From Neisseriaceae bacterium (lineage in GTDB: Bacteria; Pseudomonadota; Gammaproteobacteria; Burkholderiales; UBA11063): DNA of 7,478 nucleotides. The stretch covers positions 1 to 7,478 of the forward strand of contig CANMQR010000020.1 of NCBI GenBank assembly GCA_947499925.1. Reading direction: 5' to 3'. The notes beneath the pieces were generated by a model that made no database searches, had not been told where the DNA came from, and worked only from the letters and a program-made list of their open reading frames with translations. Shown piece after piece: positions 1-4,575 of this stretch. Every line of letters begins with the position of its first letter. The first letter of the stretch is position 1. A program made the position numbers and the translations under genes.

Positions 1-1
1 A

Positions 2-646
2 ACCCAGGATGCGGTATTAAATAATCAATTACCAATAATAATTGGTGGGGATCATTCTTGTGCTATTGGGTCTTGGAGCGGAATAGCAACAGCTCTGAAA
101 GATCAAAGCTATGGTTTAATTTGGCTAGATGCGCATTTGGATGCTCATACACCTGAAGATAGTGAAAGTGGTAATATTCATGGTATGCCAGTTGCAACAC
201 TTATGGGTGAAGGATATGAGGAATTTCTGAGTATTTTAGACAATAATCCAAAGCTCGACCCTAAAAATATAGTTTTTATTGGGATTCGCTCTTATGAAGC
301 CGCTGAGAGAAAACGCTTGGAACGTCTTGGGGTGAAGATTTATTATACAGAAGAAGTTGGAGAGCGTGGTTTTGGTGAAGTGTTTTTAGAAGCTTGGAAC
401 GAATTAACTTCACGAGTAGATAAAATGGGATTAAGCATTGATTTAGATGGTTTTGATCCAGAGTTTGCTCCAGGGGTTGGTACTCCAGCCAATGATGGGA
501 TTAATTTTGATGATTGCATTGAAGTATTATCAAAAATTGATAAATCAAAACTTATAGGGGTTGAAATTACAGAATGTAATGATCACTTTGACCCAAGCGG
601 TAAGACAATTGGGTGTATTGCAGAATTACTTAAGGTAATTTTATAG
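2..646 (+). CDS. Arginase-type ureohydrolase, 5' end outside the window
   Basis: This is the C-terminal 214 residues of a ureohydrolase, probably arginase (L-arginine to L-ornithine plus urea, cytoplasmic, two Mn2+). The frame is open from the first bases, so the gene begins upstream; a TTG at 137 lies inside conserved sequence and is not a start. Motifs, numbered from the first visible codon: GGDHS (His18), DAHLD (Asp43, His45, Asp47), SGNIHGMP (His60) and SIDLDGFDP (Asp147, Asp149), then APGVGTP. All metal ligands are therefore present. The TPEDSESGNIHGMP stretch fits arginase better than agmatinase or formimidoylglutamase, and Glu191 in TECND matches the arginase substrate-binding glutamate region. 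About a third of a usual 300-residue protein is missing. dolP follows after 27 nt on the same strand and may be co-transcribed. Family membership is very secure; arginase over sister activities is likely but not proven. Confidence 0.9.
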   Translation, partial: TQDAVLNNQLPIIIGGDHSCAIGSWSGIATALKDQSYGLIWLDAHLDAHTPEDSESGNIHGMPVATLMGEGYEEFLSILDNNPKLDPKNIVFIGIRSYEAAERKRLERLGVKIYYTEEVGERGFGEVFLEAWNELTSRVDKMGLSIDLDGFDPEFAPGVGTPANDGINFDDCIEVLSKIDKSKLIGVEITECNDHFDPSGKTIGCIAELLKVIL

Positions 647-673
647 TTTGTTTTTTATGATAGGAGTTTTATA

Positions 674-1234
674 ATGTTAAAAAAATTATTAATGCTAGGT
701 GTTGTAATATCTATGACTGGTTGTGCCGCAACAGTAATTGGAGCTGGAGTTGGTACTGCTGCTGCAACAGGAACTGATGCTCGTGGAGGTGGTAGTGTAG
801 TAGATGACCAACTTTTGGAGCATAAAGTAAATTCTGTACTTGATGCACAAGTTCCAAATGGTAGCTTTACTGTTGCAAGCTATGATAGTGATATTTTGTT
901 AGCTGGACAAGTTCCATCCCAAAAAGAATATAATAAAGCAAATCTTGCGGTAGAAAATACTGAAGGTGTTAAAAAAGTATTGAATCATCTAAAAATAGGC
1001 AAAAAAGAATCTATCGGTGATATTTCAAAAGATGCTTATATAACATCAGCTGCCAAAACCAGACTAATTGCCCAAAAAGAAGTTAATACCAACAATATTA
1101 AAGTGGTAACTTGTGCTGGAGTGGTTTATTTATTAGGCAAAGATGCTGGTAATAAAATACAAATAAATGGTGCAATTAGTGGCATACGTGAAATCAGTGG
1201 TGTTAAAGAAGTAGTAAATCTAATAAAATTCTAG
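674..1234 (+). CDS. dolP: DolP (YraP)-like dual BON-domain outer-membrane lipoprotein
   Basis: This is a 186-residue lipoprotein. The N-terminus has Lys3-Lys4, a hydrophobic stretch and a lipobox-like MTGC ending at Cys17 (Met at -3 is slightly unusual). A small Gly/Ala-rich segment follows, then two BON domains at about 46-108 and 121-186. The order and spacing closely follow E. coli DolP (191 aa), including the GC-A-x-V start, the VDD-x-x-LE-x-x-VNS region before BON1 and a VSGVK-like ISGVKEV near the end. DolP sits in the inner leaflet of the outer membrane, binds anionic phospholipid and supports outer-membrane integrity and BAM function. AGGAG at 662-666 lies 7 nt before the ATG and supports this start. 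In many proteobacteria dolP lies near yraN/diaA; here it follows an arginase gene. Its TAG lies within a CTAG that is also the stop of the convergent gene on the other strand. Confidence 0.9.
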   Translation: MLKKLLMLGVVISMTGCAATVIGAGVGTAAATGTDARGGGSVVDDQLLEHKVNSVLDAQVPNGSFTVASYDSDILLAGQVPSQKEYNKANLAVENTEGVKKVLNHLKIGKKESIGDISKDAYITSAAKTRLIAQKEVNTNNIKVVTCAGVVYLLGKDAGNKIQINGAISGIREISGVKEVVNLIKF

Positions 1235-1548
1235 TCTTTACCTCTAATTTTGGCGATTAAGTCAAAAATAGTATTATAATTTGTAATTATATCTATGCAT
1301 GAACCAACATAGCTAAGTAAGTTACCAAAGGTGCCGCCACTAAGGATTACGGCACCTATTTTAAAATAGATGCTACTATTAACCACATTTCCAAGAATTG
1401 GTGCTACTATAAATTGTTGGAAGAAGATTCCGTCAATAGCAACACCCATCCCAATAAATACTCCAAATAAAATTGCGAAATCGCGATTGTTTAGATGACG
1501 AACTCGCATATGAAGTTCTTTGTGAGGGTATTTGGTATAAACTGCCAT
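1231..1548 (-). CDS. Small unrecognised membrane protein
   Basis: This is a 105-residue protein that I do not recognise. The first 22 residues are basic and hydrophilic. Two hydrophobic regions follow, about 24-55 and 61-88, both rich in Gly and aromatic or branched residues, and the tail is short and charged (KIRGKD). This predicts two membrane-spanning segments with both ends probably cytoplasmic. A revcomp AGGA lies about 8 nt before the ATG (plus-strand TCCT at 1556-1559) and overlaps the stop codon of the upstream hydrolase, so translation is probably coupled. The intergenic gap to the hydrolase is only 9 nt, which suggests a two-gene operon. The stop codon shares CTAG with the end of dolP. 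The alternative overlapping frame at 1433-1636 is a shadow. Existence as a gene is well supported by the start signal and spacing; function is unknown. Confidence 0.75.
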   Translation of the reverse strand: MAVYTKYPHKELHMRVRHLNNRDFAILFGVFIGMGVAIDGIFFQQFIVAPILGNVVNSSIYFKIGAVILSGGTFGNLLSYVGSCIDIITNYNTIFDLIAKIRGKD

Positions 1549-1557
1549 AATAATTTC

Positions 1558-2187
1558 CTATAAAATTAATTGTGAAAGAAGGTTGGCTAAGCCAATTAAT
1601 TGCCCATGAAAGAAGTGTCCAGTAGATGGATACCATATAATTGGTTGGTTATTCGTGCGCCCCCATTCAAGCACTGCTGCTAATGGAGTAATATCATCTT
1701 CTTCGCCATGAATTACACAAGTTTTGGCAACATCAGGCACAACTACAAGATAGCGGGTAATTCCAGGTCCAATTAGGATTAATTGTTTATGATCTACTTG
1801 CCTAGCCAAATTACTTACTACGCTAGTACCAAAAGAAAATCCTGCTAAAATAAGCGGTAAATCTGGATAATGTTTGCGGATAAAATCATGGATTGCCTTA
1901 GCGTCCGCAACTTCACCAATACCCATATCATGAACCCCATCACTCTCACCAACTCCACGGAGGTTAGGGCAATAACACAGATAGCCTTTTTTAGTAAGTA
2001 CTTTAGCCATAGTTTGAACTATTTTGTGAGTGTTTGTGCCGCCACCTTTTGGGTCAGGGTGAGCAACAATTGCAATACCTACAACATCACCTGATGGGGA
2101 TAGCTCTAAGCAATCAAGACTACCTACAGGGCCATCAATAAAGATCTGACGTGCATTTTTGGGGATAAGTGGGTTTATGGTTGTCAT
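1558..2187 (-). CDS. COG2945-like alpha/beta-hydrolase
   Basis: This 209-residue cytoplasmic alpha/beta-hydrolase has no signal peptide or membrane segment. Hallmarks are HPDPKGGGTNTHK at about 43-55, NLRGVGESDG at 75-84, the nucleophile elbow GFSFG with Ser118, HGEEDDITP supplying the acid (Asp164 or Asp165), and TGHFFHG supplying His191. The catalytic triad is therefore complete. The HPDP-x-GGG, RGVG-x-S and HFFHG pattern is that of the COG2945 group of short hydrolases found in many beta- and gammaproteobacteria. Substrates are not established; an esterase-type reaction is the safe statement. The start is supported by AGGAAG (plus-strand 2195-2200) 7 nt before the ATG. The small membrane protein gene follows 9 nt after the stop. 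The gene diverges from the HTH gene at 2393 across a 205-bp control region. Confidence 0.9.
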   Translation of the reverse strand: MTTINPLIPKNARQIFIDGPVGSLDCLELSPSGDVVGIAIVAHPDPKGGGTNTHKIVQTMAKVLTKKGYLCYCPNLRGVGESDGVHDMGIGEVADAKAIHDFIRKHYPDLPLILAGFSFGTSVVSNLARQVDHKQLILIGPGITRYLVVVPDVAKTCVIHGEEDDITPLAAVLEWGRTNNQPIIWYPSTGHFFHGQLIGLANLLSQLIL

Positions 2188-2206
2188 TTCTTAACTTCCT
2201 AAAACG

Positions 2207-2215
2207 AGTATAACA
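2207..2215 (-). promoter_or_regulatory. Candidate extended -10 for the alpha/beta-hydrolase operon
   Basis: Read on the minus strand this is TGTTATACT, an extended -10 (TG-n-TATACT) with five of six matches to TATAAT. No good -35 lies 16-18 bp upstream. A transcript starting about 7 nt downstream would have a very short leader overlapping the AGGAAG ribosome site, which weakens the call. No better minus-strand promoter was found in this divergent region. Confidence 0.25.
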
Positions 2216-2283
2216 CCTGATTCATAACGGTATATTATCATAGCTATAGAAGAATAAGTTTAGTATTTATGTAAAAGTAAGAA

Positions 2284-2312
2284 TTGACAAATATTCCCAA
2301 ATATGATAACAT
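2284..2312 (+). promoter_or_regulatory. Candidate sigma-70 promoter for the HTH-ATPase-DUF4276 block
   Basis: A perfect TTGACA -35 lies at 2284-2289. After 17 bp comes TAACAT at 2307-2312, matching TATAAT at four of six positions. Transcription would start near 2319, giving a leader of about 75 nt before the HTH start codon at 2393. The spacer holds the inverted repeat ATATT-CCCA-AATAT (2291-2304), a plausible operator position for an autoregulating HTH protein. This is a consensus match by eye only. Confidence 0.5.
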
Positions 2313-2352
2313 TCATCATGGTAAAAAATTTGATAATTCATTATTTCCCAAA
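2294..2352 (+). repeat. Repeated TTCCCAAA and TGATAA-ATTCAT elements
   Basis: TTCCCAAA occurs at 2294-2301 and again at 2345-2352. Near each copy is a related element: TGATAACATTCAT at 2304-2316 and TGATAATTCAT at 2331-2341. The two element types therefore recur within 60 bp, but in opposite order, inside the promoter and leader of the HTH gene. This could be an operator pair for the HTH protein or for another regulator. In DNA this AT-rich, chance repetition is possible. Confidence 0.35.
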
Positions 2353-2392
2353 AAAATAGATATTGCTAACGAACGCTTAAAGGAGCTGAAAA

Positions 2393-2698
2393 ATGAGAGA
2401 TAATGGAACTGGGGATGATAAGTTAAGAGACAAGGCTCTAAAAAGTCCTGCGGTTTTAGCTGAGTATGAGCAATTCAAGCTTGAATATGAATTAGCTGAA
2501 CAATTAAAATCCATGCGGCTGAAAATGCATTTTAGTCAAGAAGTTGTTGCTCAGAAGATGCATTCTTCTAAAAGTGCGGTATCTAGGCTTGAAGCAGCAA
2601 AAGGTGGTTTAAAACATTCACCATCAATTTCTACACTTAAGCGTTATGCCGATGCAATCGGTTGTATTCTTGAGATAAAATTAAAACCTAGTATATGA
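2393..2698 (+). CDS. XRE-family HTH protein, HigA-antitoxin-like
   Basis: This is a 101-residue DNA-binding protein. The first 30 residues are charged and polar. A helix-turn-helix of the Xre/Cro type spans about 35-70, with FSQEVVAQKM (47-56) and the recognition helix SSKSAVSRLEA (58-68). It is followed by the KHSPSISTLKRYADAIGC-x-LEIKL tail (74-97) typical of HigA-like antitoxins. AGGAG at 2381-2385 sits 7 nt before the ATG. A toxin gene normally accompanies such proteins, usually upstream, but I see no toxin ORF in the 205 bp upstream. The ATPase gene follows 76 nt downstream on the same strand. It may be an orphan antitoxin, or the regulator of the ATPase-DUF4276 pair; the good promoter just upstream and the co-orientation favour the second. 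The HTH assignment is secure, the biological role inferred. Confidence 0.88.
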   Translation: MRDNGTGDDKLRDKALKSPAVLAEYEQFKLEYELAEQLKSMRLKMHFSQEVVAQKMHSSKSAVSRLEAAKGGLKHSPSISTLKRYADAIGCILEIKLKPSI

Positions 2699-2774
2699 AA
2701 TTTTTTGGACTGCACGTTTGGCAGCTAATGGGTTCTTTTGGCGTAAAAAATATATAATGTTACATGAGGCACGA
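2695..2774 (+). other. Junction with a 4-nt-overlapping mini-ORF and a possible toxin vestige
   Basis: An ATG at 2695 overlaps the HTH stop as ATGA, the classic spacing of a translationally coupled partner. It opens a frame of only 20 codons (MKFFGLHVWQLMG...), stopping at 2755-2757. In the frame of the ATPase, the region reads ...ARLAANGFFWRKKYIMLHEAR directly into the ATPase start. RKKYIMLHEARMKSQ resembles the C-terminal KKIVLLHGFRKKSQ-type motif that I recall for HigB/Gp49-type RelE-superfamily toxins. It could be the scar of a mostly deleted toxin gene. The match is short and from memory, so this is a weak inference. Confidence 0.25.
2766..2769 (+). promoter_or_regulatory. Ribosome binding site that decides the ATPase start
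   Basis: GAGG lies 5 nt before ATG 2775. The earlier in-frame candidates, TTG at 2718 and ATG at 2757, have no Shine-Dalgarno sequence, and the residues they would add do not belong to the ATPase family fold. The start is therefore placed at 2775. Confidence 0.55.
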
Positions 2775-3938
2775 ATGAAGTCACAAAATAATTTGATAAA
2801 GTATATTCATTTAGAAAATTATAAATCTATTAAAAATACAAAAATCGATTTAACTAATCTAAATATTTTAATTGGTGCAAATGGGTCTGGTAAAAGTAAT
2901 CTAATAAGCGCATTTACATTTTTTAATAATATCCTATCGTGTCAATTACAAAATTATGTATTAGATCGAGGTGGGGTGGATGCCTTTTTATATTATGGAC
3001 GAAAAGCTTCTAAGGATTTATATTTTGATATTCAATTAATGGATTATGAAGGTGGTCTTGGGGGTGAGTTGTTTAATTATAGTGCACAATTAGTTCCCAC
3101 TGATAAGGATGTTTTTCGGTTTAGTAACGAAGATGTGACTATAAAAGGAGTTGAACCTAAGTGCGACTTTATGAGCAATGCTTATGAGAGCAAACTTGAA
3201 ATAGTTGCAAACTTGACATATGGTGTAGATATTCAAGATGGGCCCAGTGATTTATTACCTATTGAATGGTGGGGAGCAAATGCGGTACTACAGAATTACG
3301 GAAATAATCAAGTTGGAATATTTCATTTTAATGATACTGGTAATTCTTCACCCATTAAGCGCACTATTGCAAATAATGATAATTTATTCTTACGTGGTGA
3401 TGGTGCAAATATTGCAGGAATGATAAAACGAATTTATGATGAATATCCACAATTTTATCAAATGATAATTGATACTATTCGTCAGGTAGTGCCAGATTTT
3501 CATGATTTTGTTATTAGAAATACCGAATTTATAAGTCTTGAATGGTTTAATAAGAATAATATAGATATACCATGGAAAGCACATTATTTATCAGATGGCT
3601 CGTTAAGGTTTATTTGTTTAGCAGTGTTATTATTAATGCCAAATGAGTTGCAGCCAAGTACTATAATTATAGATGAACCAGAATTAGGGCTGCATCCTTC
3701 TGCAATAACAGTTTTGTCAGGGCTAATAAAACGTGCAGCAAATGAAAGACAAGTTATAATAAGTACACAGTCACCAACATTATTGGCAAATTTTAATCCT
3801 GAAGATATAATTGTAGTTGATAAAAAAGACAAGGTTAGTCAATTTAAAAAATTAAATAAGGATGATCTTTCTCAATGGTTGACAGAATTTAACTTACCTC
3901 AGTTATGGGAGATGAATTTGCTTGGGGGGCGTCCATAA
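2775..3938 (+). CDS. OLD/RecF-like ABC-type ATPase (AAA_21), partner of DUF4276
   Basis: This is a 387-residue ABC-class ATPase with no membrane segment. The N-terminus (IKYIHLENYKSIKNTKIDL, 8-26) is the usual strand and 'YKSI' entry of RecF/SMC-like ATPases. Walker A is GANGSGKS (34-41), the signature-like motif is LSDGSLR (272-278), and Walker B is TIIIDEPE (296-303, Asp300, Glu301) followed by LGLHP (304-308). The switch region is STQSP (330-334), with Gln where many ABC ATPases have His; this variant is, as I recall, common in the family. The C-terminus LPQLWEMNLLGGRP is the ending I associate with COG4637-like ATPases that sit next to DUF4276 genes. The stop overlaps the next start as TAATG, indicating translational coupling. 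It has no coiled-coil zinc-hook arm, so it is not Rad50/SMC. Likely role, by analogy, is the sensor or scaffold ATPase of a two-component anti-phage or DNA-damage-response unit. Family certain, role inferred. Confidence 0.9.
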   Translation: MKSQNNLIKYIHLENYKSIKNTKIDLTNLNILIGANGSGKSNLISAFTFFNNILSCQLQNYVLDRGGVDAFLYYGRKASKDLYFDIQLMDYEGGLGGELFNYSAQLVPTDKDVFRFSNEDVTIKGVEPKCDFMSNAYESKLEIVANLTYGVDIQDGPSDLLPIEWWGANAVLQNYGNNQVGIFHFNDTGNSSPIKRTIANNDNLFLRGDGANIAGMIKRIYDEYPQFYQMIIDTIRQVVPDFHDFVIRNTEFISLEWFNKNNIDIPWKAHYLSDGSLRFICLAVLLLMPNELQPSTIIIDEPELGLHPSAITVLSGLIKRAANERQVIISTQSPTLLANFNPEDIIVVDKKDKVSQFKKLNKDDLSQWLTEFNLPQLWEMNLLGGRP

Positions 3939-4575
3939 TGATTAATATTTGCTTTATAGTTGAGGGTCTGAGTGAAGAAAAGTTTATCGAACATGTTATA
4001 GTTCCGCACCTTGAAAAGTTGAAGAATATTAATTCTAAGGTTATAAATCTAGATGGAGGTATTGCTAAAAAAGGATAGAGCAATTAATTATAGGTATGAG
4101 TTATACATATGATTATGTAACCACAATGATAGATTTTTGTCGTTTACATGCTGCTAAATTTGATAATTACAGCGAAATTATGCGTATGGATATATCATCC
4201 GGTGAAAAAGCCTCAAAACTTGAAGAGCAGTTATTATCTAAATTTGAAGTAAGTCAAAAACTAAGAATTATTCCACATATTCAACCATATGAATTTGAAG
4301 CATTATGTTTTGCAGATAGTAATGGTTTAATAAAATCTGATATGCTTCTTGAAAAACATCAAAAAAGAATTGAAATTGAGAAAAACAAATACTTGGACTG
4401 TGAATCAATAAATAATCAAGAGTTACCAGCGAAAAGATTAGAAAAATATGGTTATAGTAAATTATCTAGTCTATTTTACCTTCATGCAAATTTAGCACTT
4501 ATTCGCGAGAGTTGTCCACATTTTAATCAATGGATAATTAAATTAGAAAATACTGTGAAGACGTATGATCGTTAA
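3938..4575 (+). pseudogene. DUF4276 protein, split by a one-base frameshift
   Basis: A DUF4276 protein is encoded in two frames. The first part (3938-4078, 46 aa) starts at the ATG overlapping the ATPase stop and reads MINICFIVEGLSEEKFIEHV, the family's N-terminal motif with Glu9 in VEG. It stops at TAG 4076. The second frame is open from 4069 to the TAA at 4573-4575 and carries DYVTTMIDF, IPHIQPYEFEAL and ELPAKRLEKYGYSK followed by CPHFNQW, all family hallmarks. Adding one A to the run at 4067-4072 joins them as ...GGIAKKRIEQLIIG-MSYTYDYV..., giving about 212 residues, a normal length. ATG 4096 could start the second part alone, but its ribosome site is poor. The VEG-x-x-EE motif and a later Asp suggest a TOPRIM-like nuclease fold (inference). 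The gene may be a recent pseudogene, a recoded gene or a sequencing error. It ends directly against the convergent dnaG stop. Confidence 0.88.
4067..4078 (+). other. Frameshift site: A6G run followed by an in-frame stop
   Basis: Codons in the upstream frame are GCT AAA AAA GGA TAG. A -1 slip of a tRNA-Lys from AAA at 4070-4072 to AAA at 4069-4071 would continue as AGG ATA GAG CAA into the conserved downstream frame. AAAAAAG is the strongest known bacterial -1 slippery heptamer, but here its phase is off by one from the ideal A-AAA-AAG codon register, so an efficient tandem slip is not expected. A stop lies one codon downstream. A lost A in the homopolymer is the simplest explanation. Confidence 0.7.

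Noticed and set aside
137..646. Arginase starting at TTG 137
   Set aside because: The frame is open to the window edge and upstream codons encode the conserved GGDHS motif and the first part of DAHLD.
1433..1636. 67-codon minus-strand frame overlapping the hydrolase and membrane-protein genes
   Set aside because: It overlaps two better supported genes, has no start signal, and is low-complexity in composition.
1870..2094. Plus-strand frame opposite the alpha/beta-hydrolase
   Set aside because: Antisense shadow of a gene with a complete catalytic triad; no ribosome site.
2718..2774. N-terminal extension of the ATPase from TTG 2718 or ATG 2757
   Set aside because: No ribosome site for either, while GAGG precedes ATG 2775; the added residues do not fit the ATPase N-terminus and look like unrelated leftover sequence.
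3238..4083. Small frames on both strands inside the ATPase and DUF4276 genes
   Set aside because: All lie within genes with strong family motifs and lack start signals; they are chance frames in AT-rich DNA.
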